Both the position numbers and the translations under genes were made by a program. 64,000 nt of DNA from Desulfovibrio sp. GTDB taxonomy: Bacteria; Desulfobacterota; Desulfovibrionia; Desulfovibrionales; Desulfovibrionaceae. The stretch covers positions 408,127 to 472,126 of the forward strand of contig NZ_JAHZCJ010000001.1 of the NCBI RefSeq assembly GCF_019422935.1. Reading direction: 5' to 3'. Positions 1-7,178 of the stretch are shown one piece after another (positions within the stretch are counted from its first letter, which is position 1; each line of letters opens with the position of its first letter). Below the pieces are notes generated by a model. That model worked only from the letters and a program-made list of their open reading frames with translations, was not told the origin of the DNA and searched no databases.

Positions 1-13
1 ATAAGGATTCCAT
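1..13 (-). CDS. 5' tip of a gene running out of the window
   Basis: On the minus strand an ATG at 13-11 is preceded by AGGAGGTTCACAGCT, a strong ribosome-binding site with about seven bases of spacing. Nearly the same site (AGGAGGTTCACTG) precedes the element gene starting at 7009. Only four codons are inside the window, so the product cannot be named. It lies downstream of, and in line with, the excisionase-like gene at 85-276. Confidence 0.4.
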
Positions 14-84
14 AGCTGTGAACCTCCTGGGGTTCATGGTTAGGCTCGGTGGGGAACTGGTACTTCCCTGCCGGGCTGTTTTGT

Positions 85-276
85 TTATTTGCCGCGCATG
101 TAGTCGTCTAGGGCGGCTTTAGTGGTTCGCCATTCTCTGCCGACTTTTCGGGCCTGCACTTCCCCATTTTGAAAAAGCCTCAGCATAACATTGCGCCCAA
201 CGCGCAAGTATTCTTGTGCTTCTTCCAGTGTAAGGGGGCGGGTGCTCTTTTCCTCATCCGTCAATGGAGCGATCAT
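85..276 (-). CDS. Excisionase-like HTH DNA-binding protein
   Basis: This 63-residue protein has the layout of the helix-turn-helix domain found in excisionases and MerR-like small regulators (HTH_17 type): residues 15-30 (TLEEAQEYLRVGRN) form the first helices, followed by a recognition helix and the wing-like stretch VQARKVGREWRTTKAAL ending in a short C-terminal helix. Proteins of this kind bind bent DNA near an attachment site or help an integrase. The start is supported by AAGGAGG a few bases upstream of the ATG. It is the last gene on this strand before the window edge and shares a roughly 300-base divergent control region with the secreted-protein gene. Whether it is an excisionase or only a regulator cannot be told from sequence. 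Confidence 0.7.
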   Translation of the reverse strand: MIAPLTDEEKSTRPLTLEEAQEYLRVGRNVMLRLFQNGEVQARKVGREWRTTKAALDDYMRGK

Positions 277-575
277 TTTCCCTCCTTGTTTGTTGTGCTT
301 TACTTTGGGCGATAAATTTGTTTATGTCAATTTAAAGTTGAAATAAGTTTTGTAAAGTTTACGTATAGCCCGTTATGAGACATGACCCAAAAACAAATCT
401 TCAGGGATTATCAGCGTTTCACAAAATGGTCCAACGCACAAAAAATTATTGTGTTACGAACAGTGTGTACCGTGTCATGCGCTTTTCCGTGAAACAATCT
501 GCCCTGCAAAGGTAGTGAGTAGATGGTTGTTTCTTCTAATGCGGGCTGATAGCAATGAACAAAGGGGAGGTTAAT
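277..575. promoter_or_regulatory. AT-rich divergent control region with two small palindromes
   Basis: This gap separates the excisionase-like gene (minus) from the secreted-protein gene (plus). It holds a near-palindrome TCAATTTAAAGTTGA at 327-341 and a perfect one, GTAAAGTTTAC, at 352-362, both close to the start of the minus-strand gene. These have the look of operator sites for a small repressor. No convincing -35/-10 pair was identified on either strand. Confidence 0.35.
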
Positions 576-995
576 ATGCAAAAGTTATTTTTCGCCTTGG
601 CGTTTTTTTGCATGACCTGCACGGCTGTGAGGGCTGAAACGCTTTCCATGCAATGCCGCTATGATCTTGCAAGCTTCTTGGTATTTGAAGATGGAGCCTT
701 CAAAGCGGAGACAGATAGCAAAGAAATGTCCTTTACGATCACGATTGATACGACCACAAATAAAGCCTACCTGACGGGAAATTCTGGTACTGCTGATTTG
801 GCAATCATTAATCGTGAAGGGCAAATGTCTTTTCTTCAAGTTTCAGGAAATGGCCCCGCCATAATTACGACCCTGACGACTGTTTTCCTTAACCCAGCTC
901 CTAATCAAAAGTTTCCTTCGCTGCATGCGCGGCAAAATCGATTTGGAGCGAATTACACAACAGCCCAATACACGGGGTATTGTTCTACTTTTTAA
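576..995 (+). CDS. Small secreted protein, unknown function
   Basis: The product is about 139 residues from the ATG at 576, which has GGGGAGG at a good distance; an in-frame ATG at 555 lacks such a site. Residues 1-20 (MQKLFFALAFFCMTCTAVRA) form a typical signal peptide with a likely cleavage after AxA, so the protein should be exported to the periplasm or beyond. The mature part has one cysteine near each end (MQCRYD and GYCSTF), which could form a disulfide bond, and it looks mostly beta-rich with polar repeats of Thr and Asn. I recognise no family. It is the only gene of the element on the plus strand, is AT-rich compared with neighbours, and therefore looks like cargo (a moron-type gene) rather than a part of replication or integration. 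Confidence 0.7.
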   Translation: MQKLFFALAFFCMTCTAVRAETLSMQCRYDLASFLVFEDGAFKAETDSKEMSFTITIDTTTNKAYLTGNSGTADLAIINREGQMSFLQVSGNGPAIITTLTTVFLNPAPNQKFPSLHARQNRFGANYTTAQYTGYCSTF

Positions 996-1024
996 GAACC
1001 CCATATTTTGCGGGTGGGGTTCTT
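994..1024 (+). terminator. Hairpin after the secreted-protein gene
   Basis: AAGAACCCC (994-1002) pairs perfectly with GGGGTTCTT (1016-1024) across a 13-base loop, starting in the stop codon of the secreted-protein gene. There is no strong T-run after it, so it may act as a weak terminator or as a 3' end protector. Confidence 0.45.
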
Positions 1025-1029
1025 ACTCA

Positions 1030-1550
1030 TTCCATCCCCTAGTTTTCCCTAGTTTTCAATCTCAATTTTTTTCAACCAGTACGGCTGAGGTTTTATGAAG
1101 CTGGGGGAGGGGCAAATCTTGGGACTGTTTGGCTTTAAGACCGTGCGGTTTCTATTTGAATCTATTTTAGACAGAAATGGCCCGGAATAATCCTCTTCAT
1201 GTGGGGATTACGCCGGGCCGTGGTGTTTGCGGGGGCTTGGGGTTTCGGGGTGGTCTTCCCTTTGCCGTGCCGATCGAACTGAAGGCGAAGCGAACAACGG
1301 ATGAACAACAGATGAACCAAGAGCGAAGCGCGAACGAAGCTCGGATGAAGCTCGGAATAGCTAGCGTTTTACCGATGCCGCGCAGTACGCGCACGCGCGC
1401 GCGAGGCTTGCCGCAATAGGGTTGCCAACACTCGCTTTTCGGGCCGAAGATGCGACGCAATACGCGCGCACGCGCGAGGTTTAGGCTACGATTAGGAAGC
1501 GACACCCCAAACGACACCTAAAAAGAGCCGTTACACAGGGCGCTAGCCGC
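1030..1550. other. Non-coding block with inverted repeat and alternating GC repeats
   Basis: No convincing gene lies here. An imperfect inverted repeat at 1179-1193 and 1205-1219 (13 of 15 pairs) could end transcription of the minus-strand PP-loop gene. Between about 1260 and 1360 the sequence is rich in short repeats of the type GAAGCG/GAACGAAGC/GGATGAA. Two related copies of an about 36-base unit at 1374-1409 and 1449-1484 contain long alternating purine-pyrimidine runs (ACGCGCACGCGCGCGCG). Such DNA favours left-handed or easily melted structure. The block sits in an element with its own primase and helicase, so a replication origin is possible but unproven. Confidence 0.45.
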
Positions 1551-2357
1551 TCAAGCGGTCAGGCTTTCCAGTGTGGCTTGATACACGCCGGCAGGGATAT
1601 TCACCGTCACTTCCTGCCCGGTCTTGGGGCAAATAACTGTTTGTCCTGTGTGCCGGGTGTCGAGGCAGTCCCAACAGGCTTGCCCGCTGTCAAAGTCCAT
1701 TGCCGACGAACCGCCCTCATAGCGTTCACGCTGATACCGCAGCCCATGCCGCCGTATGTAGTCCCACACATCCGAGCGTTGCCAGTGCAGGAGAGGAGTA
1801 ACCCGCACCCCGCCACCAGCCGGAGCGATGGTTTCACCCTGCCACGGCTCCCCTTGGTTCATATCGCTCGTAAACGCGCATTTCAAAATGTCACTTGACC
1901 TTTGACCCGTAACGAACATATTCCACGCGCCTTTTAGTCCTTGAGGGGCCAATGGTGCCGACAAGATTTCATGCCGTGCGCAAGTGAATGGGCCAGAATC
2001 GCCCCGCTTGTCTTTTGAGTGCAAGAGTGCGCTCGTTGAAAGAAGCTGCCCATTGAAGGCGTAAGCGCCGAGTAAGAGGAAGTCGTCACCGTTCTGGCAA
2101 AGCTGAAAACAGGTGGGCGGCATGAAAAAGGCGCACAAGTTTTGCTCTGTAAGTTCCTGCAAAGCCCATTTCCAACGCCAAGATGAACTCCCGTAGATAT
2201 GCCCCAGAAAGATCACGGCAGGGGAAGAGTGAACTTGCCGCAACAGGTGAAGGGCAACTATGCTGTCTTTGCCCCCGCTCCAAAACATTGCCGGGCTGTC
2301 ATGCTCTGCCAGGGCTTTTTCAATCGTCGCCAGTGCATCACGTTCAAGCTGATTCAT
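1551..2357 (-). CDS. PP-loop ATPase of the PAPS reductase-like superfamily
   Basis: The 268-residue protein carries the PP-loop signature SGGKDS at residues 27-32, which binds the pyrophosphate of ATP in enzymes that adenylate a substrate, such as PAPS reductase, DndC and tRNA thiolation enzymes. It lacks the C-terminal ECGLH motif of true PAPS reductases, but has a Cys cluster near the end (ACWDCLDTRHTGQTVICPKTG), probably a metal site. Its last part resembles a DUF-type extension. The gene overlaps the upstream ERCC4-nuclease gene by four bases, so the two are translated together. Members of this family are common in phages and islands with no proven role; nucleic-acid modification or a defence function is possible. 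Assimilatory sulfate reduction is unlikely in this setting. Confidence 0.75.
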   Translation of the reverse strand: MNQLERDALATIEKALAEHDSPAMFWSGGKDSIVALHLLRQVHSSPAVIFLGHIYGSSSWRWKWALQELTEQNLCAFFMPPTCFQLCQNGDDFLLLGAYAFNGQLLSTSALLHSKDKRGDSGPFTCARHEILSAPLAPQGLKGAWNMFVTGQRSSDILKCAFTSDMNQGEPWQGETIAPAGGGVRVTPLLHWQRSDVWDYIRRHGLRYQRERYEGGSSAMDFDSGQACWDCLDTRHTGQTVICPKTGQEVTVNIPAGVYQATLESLTA

Positions 2358-2845
2358 GCGGCTTCACCTCCCTCAGTACCTTCACCATGCGCCCGAACCA
2401 GCGCGGCCAGCCGGGTTTGCTGTTCCTTCAAAAACTTCTCCAGCAGGCTATGAACCATGTATTCCCCACCTTCACGGCTCCCGCACCAGTGAATATGCAG
2501 GCCGTAGCGAATCGACCACGCGGCCAGGGTTTGCAGCAGGCTTTGCGGTGTCATGGCGCTGCGGTAGTTGTGGCGGCGCACATCGTCCATTGAGGATTCG
2601 ATCACCAGCCCGAAGTATTCCAGCCCTCGGCCCCTCTCGCATTCGTGCTTAAACCGTTCCCGTCCTGCCGTGAGCGTTCCGCACAAGTCTGAAAGGCTCT
2701 TACGTTCAAGGGCAATGCGATCAGTCAGGCCGTGCAAGGAATAGTCACCAGTTTGCAGCGTGCCGACCTCCACGCTAACCCCCGCATACTTGGGGGCATT
2801 GAAGGCATAGGGGGCTTGTTCTCGGCTGTCTTGAACTATGCGCAT
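2354..2845 (-). CDS. ERCC4-domain nuclease
   Basis: This 163-residue protein is an almost bare ERCC4/XPF nuclease domain. The N-terminal DSRE (residues 6-9), the GDY at about 33-35 and the ALERKSLSDL stretch around residue 45-54 match the metal-binding core (ERKxxxD) of the XPF family, which cuts branched or flapped DNA. There is no helix-hairpin-helix tail, so DNA targeting must come from a partner or from the short C-terminal helix rich in Glu and Arg. The stop overlaps the start of the PP-loop gene (ATGA), and the gene follows a Cys-rich protein gene. In the element it could resolve recombination or replication intermediates, or act with the PP-loop protein. Confidence 0.8.
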   Translation of the reverse strand: MRIVQDSREQAPYAFNAPKYAGVSVEVGTLQTGDYSLHGLTDRIALERKSLSDLCGTLTAGRERFKHECERGRGLEYFGLVIESSMDDVRRHNYRSAMTPQSLLQTLAAWSIRYGLHIHWCGSREGGEYMVHSLLEKFLKEQQTRLAALVRAHGEGTEGGEAA

Positions 2846-2905
2846 GCCGTCACCTCCAAGAAAACCCGATTTTGATATGAATGAGCGTTCATTTTTTGCC
2901 CTCCC

Positions 2906-3343
2906 TTACACGACTTCGGGCCGGGTGCTTTTTGACGATTCTGTGGCCTGAAATGGCTTACTGTGCCGAGTGGAAATTGAGCCAAGCACATTCTTGCCCG
3001 CTGCGGTTTGCCTGAAATTGGCAGCCCGGCGTTTTTCTCTCGTTCCTGCCGTGACATTCGGGCTTTTGCCCATGCGAAACAGGAAGGCAGGGCAAGGGCC
3101 AGCGGCGGCGGTGTCGCCTTGGCAGTCGTCAACCTGCCCTTGGTTCCCGGCTTGGCATTCTTCAACGCAGTATGCGCGGATAGTTTTCAAGGGGCGGTGC
3201 TTCCCTGCGGGCAGAGCCACGCCCAGGCGGTAGGCGTAAAAGGGGCAGGCGGTGTGCTGGCATTCAGTCACGTTTGCGGAAACGCCGCCCTGACATTGCA
3301 GGCAGAACTTGCGAATAGCTTCAAGTGCGGTAAGTTTTTTCAT
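2906..3343 (-). CDS. Cys-rich protein with duplicated zinc-binding unit
   Basis: Starting from the ATG at 3343 (preceded by AAGGAT), the product has 145 residues. It shows two similar units: the first is CLQCQGG, then VTECQHTACP and YRLG; the second is CVEECQAG, then VDDCQGDTAAAGPCP and FRMG. Each unit offers four cysteines in similar spacing, so it is probably a tandem zinc (or iron-sulfur) module made by duplication. The C-terminal third is basic and without cysteines (GTREKRRAANFRQ), which could bind nucleic acid. Similar short proteins are found in Desulfovibrio prophages, without known function. It lies ten bases downstream of the primase gene and is probably co-transcribed with it. Confidence 0.7.
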   Translation of the reverse strand: MKKLTALEAIRKFCLQCQGGVSANVTECQHTACPFYAYRLGVALPAGKHRPLKTIRAYCVEECQAGNQGQVDDCQGDTAAAGPCPAFLFRMGKSPNVTAGTREKRRAANFRQTAAGKNVLGSISTRHSKPFQATESSKSTRPEVV

Positions 3344-3353
3344 GGCTGTATCC

Positions 3354-4454
3354 TTATGCGGCAAGCGCGTAGGTGGTTGAGTTGCGAGAAGCGAAGGCCA
3401 GAACATCGGGTACCCACTCCATGACGCTGGGAATGTCGGGATTAATGGGCCATGTCAGCGCGGCCCGGTGCATGTCGCCCAAGTCTTTTGCGCCCACGGC
3501 AGGGGTCAGGATTGCTTGCGGATAGGCTGCACTCCATCTCTGCCAGGCGACTTGCCCGCCTTCGTCATTGTCGGGGCAAGCCAGCAGCAAGGGCGCGGCC
3601 TGAATAAAAGCGTGGGTGTCGGAGTCCAGCCCCTTCATGTTGCCCATAAGGGCCACTGCGGCCAGTTTCCCGAATGATTCTTGCCAGACTAGGGCGGCAT
3701 CAAGAGCGGATTCAACCAGAAGCAGCGGAAGCCCGGCACGACCAGCGACAAACGGCACGTTGCTGCTTCCCTGCACTTGCCAATATTTGGGGCGGCTTTC
3801 GGGGCGATCATCAGCACAGCGCACGGTTAGGGCTACGGTTCCGGCCTTCCGGCGTGTGGCAATGACAAGGCCCCGGGGCAAGATCAGTTTGTCGCGCTTG
3901 CCGCCGTCTGCCAGATCAACAACGGGCAAGCCCCAAGACTCACGCAAGATATAGCGATCAGCAGGGTTCCAGCCTATGCCGCAATCAAGCGCGGTGTACG
4001 GGGTCAGGAAGCGCCCGCAGATGGCAAGCAATGCTTCGGGGATAGTTTCAAGCCCACGCTGGCACTCAGCGAGAAACGCGGAGGCGCTGCCCATCCATTC
4101 CTTGCAGGGCATAACGGCTGGCTCAGGCTTGGGCGGTGCATAGGCCATCTGTGCCTGGAGCGCCGGACGGGGCCGGACATGTGTGCGCCGTGCAGATAGC
4201 AAGCTTGTGGTGTGTTTCTGCTCAAGGCCCAAAGCTGCGCAGGCTTCGGGGTAGCTCATGCCCATAAACTCGCGCATGAACTGGATGCCGTCACCCTGAG
4301 AGCCGCACCCACGGCAAAGGTAAGCTCCACCGCGCGGCCTGTCGGGCCAAACAATAAAGCGATCTTCGCCGCCACATTGAGGGCAAGCCCCGGCGAATTC
4401 ATGCGGCCCCTTGGGCTTCATGGCAGAAGCAAGAAAAGTCAGAATGCTATTCAT
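3354..4454 (-). CDS. Zinc-finger/Toprim DNA primase of the element
   Basis: The protein (about 366 residues from the ATG at 4454; an upstream GTG at 4472 is possible) starts with a P4-type primase zinc ribbon, CPQCGGEDRF followed by CRGCG, near residues 24-52. A Toprim domain follows in the second half: LLLVESALDAAL carries the catalytic Glu and CPDNDEGG the metal-binding acidic pair. It has no helicase part; that function is on the gene just upstream, whose end overlaps this start by eight bases. Together they would prime and unwind DNA for autonomous replication of the element. The chosen start has a GGGGGG stretch a few bases before it. Confidence 0.85.
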   Translation of the reverse strand: MNSILTFLASAMKPKGPHEFAGACPQCGGEDRFIVWPDRPRGGAYLCRGCGSQGDGIQFMREFMGMSYPEACAALGLEQKHTTSLLSARRTHVRPRPALQAQMAYAPPKPEPAVMPCKEWMGSASAFLAECQRGLETIPEALLAICGRFLTPYTALDCGIGWNPADRYILRESWGLPVVDLADGGKRDKLILPRGLVIATRRKAGTVALTVRCADDRPESRPKYWQVQGSSNVPFVAGRAGLPLLLVESALDAALVWQESFGKLAAVALMGNMKGLDSDTHAFIQAAPLLLACPDNDEGGQVAWQRWSAAYPQAILTPAVGAKDLGDMHRAALTWPINPDIPSVMEWVPDVLAFASRNSTTYALAA

Positions 4455-5691
4455 GGGACAGCCCCCCATCACCTAAGCCGGACAGATGGACAGGGTCTAA
4501 AGACCCCTGTCCGTGTCCGTCCGTCTGTTTGGTGCTTTGGGCAGCAAGACATGTCCGGCCAATGTCCGGCAATTGTCCGTGTCCGGCTAATTCCTTTGTG
4601 CTGTAATAATCATTAGTTACAAAAATTAGCCCACGACTGACCAATTCTTTCCTGCCACGGTCAAAGGCTCGGCACTTCGTGTCCGGCTTGTCCGCCGTAT
4701 GTCCGGCATAAAAAATCGGTCGCCAATCTTCCAAGTGGACAGAATCAGCCCCCGCCGCTTCAAGGGCAGCACAAAGGCTATCCAGGGTGTAACGCTGATT
4801 GTCCGCCAAGGGCTTTTCGTCCTGCACGGCTTCCCCATCGGGCAACGCCACGCAGCTTGTGATCCTGTCGCCGTCTTCATCTGGCCCAAGGTCAACCACG
4901 GCCAAGCGGAATGGGTGCTTTTCGCCTTCACCGCCGCCATCTTTTACTTTGACTGCTTTCCATTCGCGGCTTTGGCCGTTTCTGGTGGCCTCAATACAAC
5001 AATCCCAACTTGGTAACTGTGTGGACGAACCTCGCGCCCCACGGGTTAGGTCTTTGCCCGCATGGTGAACTAGCAGAACAAAACAATCCTTGCGGGCGGC
5101 AAGCTGTTTGCAACCTTCGATAAGCAAGGTCATGTCGTCAGTGCGGTTTTCATCAAGTCCCACGCTGGCGCAAGCCTGTGTATCCACAATGCAAAGACAA
5201 CCATCGGGAAGGCTGGCCGCGATAGCTTCAAGGTCTTCCGGCTTGTAAAACGTGGTGGGGGCGGTTCCTATACTTAGGTTCGGGGGCAATTCTTCGCCGT
5301 GATAGGCGATATACGCGGCAAGGCGGTTGCGCGTGCCTTCTTGGCCCTCAAGGCTAAAAATGGTCACTGGCGCGGCCTTGGTCTTATGGCCGTACCAAAC
5401 AGCCCCACGGGCCACATGTACGGCAAGATCAAAGCTCAGGAATGATTTACCCGCCGTGCTTGCCCCGTATATCTGGCCAATACCCCGCGCAGGGATTAAC
5501 CCTTTGACACGCCAGCGCAGCGGGGGGCATTCCAGAACAGTGCCCACGCTTACCAGAGGATAAGGGGTAACGGCAGATTCCGGCGGGGTCTGCGGTTCTT
5601 CCTTTACCGGGGTTGCAGCTAGAAAGTCCGCTTGAGCCTTGGCAATTGCGGCAGTGTGATCGGGGGGGCAATTGTCAGAAGTTTGTGCCAT
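4447..5691 (-). CDS. RepA-like replicative helicase (AAA_25 type)
   Basis: The 414-residue protein is a RecA-fold hexameric helicase of the kind found in RSF1010 RepA and phage satellites. The Walker A motif is GASTAGKSF (about residues 75-83), the Walker B segment CLCIVDTQ, and LLVHHAGKD is the conserved sensor motif that follows in this family. About 55 residues of Pro/Glu-rich linker precede the ATPase, and about 120 residues with no recognised domain follow it, perhaps for partner binding. The 3' end overlaps the primase gene by eight bases. The pairing of a stand-alone helicase with a zinc-Toprim primase is a compact replication module and shows that the element can probably replicate its own DNA. 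Confidence 0.82.
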   Translation of the reverse strand: MAQTSDNCPPDHTAAIAKAQADFLAATPVKEEPQTPPESAVTPYPLVSVGTVLECPPLRWRVKGLIPARGIGQIYGASTAGKSFLSFDLAVHVARGAVWYGHKTKAAPVTIFSLEGQEGTRNRLAAYIAYHGEELPPNLSIGTAPTTFYKPEDLEAIAASLPDGCLCIVDTQACASVGLDENRTDDMTLLIEGCKQLAARKDCFVLLVHHAGKDLTRGARGSSTQLPSWDCCIEATRNGQSREWKAVKVKDGGGEGEKHPFRLAVVDLGPDEDGDRITSCVALPDGEAVQDEKPLADNQRYTLDSLCAALEAAGADSVHLEDWRPIFYAGHTADKPDTKCRAFDRGRKELVSRGLIFVTNDYYSTKELAGHGQLPDIGRTCLAAQSTKQTDGHGQGSLDPVHLSGLGDGGLSHE

Positions 5692-5763
5692 TCGTCACCC
5701 CCTTAATTCGTTGACGGAAGGTGAGCAGAAATGGTAAATTGTTTCTATCAAGTATTTCTTCTT

Positions 5764-5797
5764 GCCCCCGCTGCCGCCAAGCTTGGGGGCTTTTTTT
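5764..5797 (+). terminator. Hairpin with T-run between alpA-like and helicase genes
   Basis: GCCCCC (5764-5769) pairs with GGGGGC (5785-5790), followed by seven T on the plus strand. Both neighbouring genes are on the minus strand, so as a terminator it would stop antisense transcription; on the minus strand it is a plain hairpin. Confidence 0.4.
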
Positions 5798-5801
5798 ATC
5801 T

Positions 5802-6032
5802 TCATTCCTCATAATCCGTGGCCCCTTGCCCCTGATTGATACGATCTATGAGGTCGGCAATGTCTTGTGCCCGATAAACCATTGTCCGGGAGCCTAAAGG
5901 TATTGGCCTTGGAAATCGGCCTTCTTTTATGCCAGCATACCAAGCTGTTTTCCCAACGGGGATAAATTGCAGAACTTGTTTTAGACGGAGAAAACCAGTT
6001 GTAGGAGCGATTGGGGTGTCAGCCTTGTTCAT
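5802..6032 (-). CDS. AlpA-family transcriptional regulator
   Basis: This 76-residue protein matches the AlpA family of small MerR-like helix-turn-helix proteins: LRLKQVLQFIPVGKTAWYAGIKEGRFPRP is the characteristic first half, with the family's 'G.FP.P..LG.R...W' pattern seen here as GRFPRPIPLGSRTMVYRAQDI. AlpA proteins activate integrase or excision genes in P4-like elements and can bind as excision factors. It lies between the integrase side and the replication genes, separated from the upstream genes by a terminator, so it probably has its own promoter in the about 30 bases after that terminator or within it. The family call is secure; its target is inferred. Confidence 0.85.
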   Translation of the reverse strand: MNKADTPIAPTTGFLRLKQVLQFIPVGKTAWYAGIKEGRFPRPIPLGSRTMVYRAQDIADLIDRINQGQGATDYEE

Positions 6033-6054
6033 CTCTTTCCTCCCAAAAAAATAA

Positions 6055-6104
6055 GCCCGACATCAGCTCCCCAAAACTAATTGGGAAACATGATGCCGGG
6101 CTGT
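6055..6104 (-). terminator. Rho-independent terminator upstream of alpA-like gene
   Basis: Read on the minus strand, GCCCGGCATCA pairs with TGATGTCGGGC (one G-T pair) around a 24-base loop, followed by TTATTTTTTT. It ends transcription coming from the genes at 6133-7009. Confidence 0.75.
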
Positions 6105-6132
6105 AAGAACAACGGGTGTATACAGGTGCCGG

Positions 6133-6336
6133 TTATGGCTTGCGGGTGGCTAATTCTTCTTTAGATTCGTGTATAAGATATGTCCTTGCCGGGGCACCTT
6201 GGGACATATGGATTGAAAGCCTAATTTCTCCAGTGTATGCCCGCGTTGAATTTTCCGACAAAATCTTGGCTATTCCTTCCAAAACCTCCCGCAACCGTGG
6301 ATGCGGTGGGCGGTGGCTATTCGCCGTTTGCGGCAT
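6133..6336 (-). CDS. Small hypothetical protein of the element
   Basis: From the ATG at 6336 the product has 67 residues; an earlier start at 6378 would overlap the upstream gene more deeply. It reads MPQTANSHRPPHPRLREVL at the N-terminus, then a helix (EGIAKILSEN) and a strand-rich end (EIRLSIHMSQ and ARTYLIHES). I recognise no family. It overlaps the end of the Cys-cluster gene (6317-7009) by 20 bases in another frame and is followed directly by a terminator, which supports it as the last gene of a two-gene unit. Confidence 0.5.
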   Translation of the reverse strand: MPQTANSHRPPHPRLREVLEGIAKILSENSTRAYTGEIRLSIHMSQGAPARTYLIHESKEELATRKP

Positions 6337-7009
6337 AGTGGAAAGCCCCCCTGCATTTATCGCTACAAAAAGTTGCACTTAATCTCTTTGCGATGAAATA
6401 TTTTCCACAGTTTTTGCAGCACTTAATTTTTGCTAACGGTACCTTATAGTCAAGCACAAGAGGGTATAGCCATCTAATACAAAGGGCTTTTTCTAAGCCC
6501 CAATCCTCAGCATGATAGTTTGGAAGACGCGGGCAAACGACAGGTCGCATAGCATTGTTTGTAGGGGAAAACTCAACGATGACATCTTCTATGTCTAAGT
6601 ATTTGTTTAGAAAAGAAATATCAACATGTCCAACAATGCACTTATCAATAAATTTTCTAAGAGTATCCACAAAATGAACTATGCGCTGCAGAAAATTGAA
6701 ATGGGCAGTAAAAATGTCCATTTCGTCATCAAGAAAGTACAGATCATCTCCTTTGTCAGGATTCAGTGCTTTTTTTAAAAGATATGGGATATCTGTAATG
6801 ACTTTTACAAGAGCTTCAGCTTCTTCCCTTGTGTAAATAATTATTCTTTTTTCACCAGTCACGCTGACACAGCAGTAGCACAAATTTGCATCTTTAAGCA
6901 CATTGCGGACATGTAGCGCAAATTCTAGTGAATCTTCATGTTCGTAAGGCATGGGGGGCATTAAGTTCAGCAGGGTAATAACTTGTTCAAGCATCTCTTG
7001 GGGCTTCAT
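6317..7009 (-). CDS. Protein with C-terminal CGNR-like zinc finger
   Basis: From the ATG at 7009, which has AGGAGGT seven bases upstream, the product has 230 residues. The last 35 residues hold CKNCGKYFIAKR followed by FCSDKCRGAFHY, a four-cysteine knuckle like the C-terminal finger of CGNR-type proteins and of some phage regulators. The first 190 residues are helical and without recognised motif. CGNR proteins are thought to be DNA-binding stress regulators, so this may be a regulator of the element. The gene is AT-rich compared with the chromosome. It is the first gene of a short unit that ends at the terminator at 6055-6104. Confidence 0.6.
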   Translation of the reverse strand: MKPQEMLEQVITLLNLMPPMPYEHEDSLEFALHVRNVLKDANLCYCCVSVTGEKRIIIYTREEAEALVKVITDIPYLLKKALNPDKGDDLYFLDDEMDIFTAHFNFLQRIVHFVDTLRKFIDKCIVGHVDISFLNKYLDIEDVIVEFSPTNNAMRPVVCPRLPNYHAEDWGLEKALCIRWLYPLVLDYKVPLAKIKCCKNCGKYFIAKRLSATFCSDKCRGAFHYAANGE

Positions 7010-7178
7010 CAGTGAACCTCCTGTCTGAATACATTCTGGACTCTTCAAGCGCCAATGTCAACGCTTATTTTAAATTAGCGTAAGCGAATAAACTGAGGAA
7101 CAAGGCGCTTGCTGGGAGGGTATTTAACTTTGGGAAGGACTGTCAGTCATTTATGATATAAATAATAATATTAGTATG

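Noticed and set aside
1..300. Second attachment-site copy at the left edge
   Set aside because: No match to the tRNA-Leu 3' end sequence is present here; the left junction must be outside.
1260..1490. CRISPR array
   Set aside because: The repeats are imperfect, unequally spaced and without unique spacers of constant length; no cas gene is near.
1177..1517. Two overlapping reading frames on opposite strands in the repeat block
   Set aside because: They arise from the GC-rich repeats, have no ribosome-binding site and no protein-like composition.
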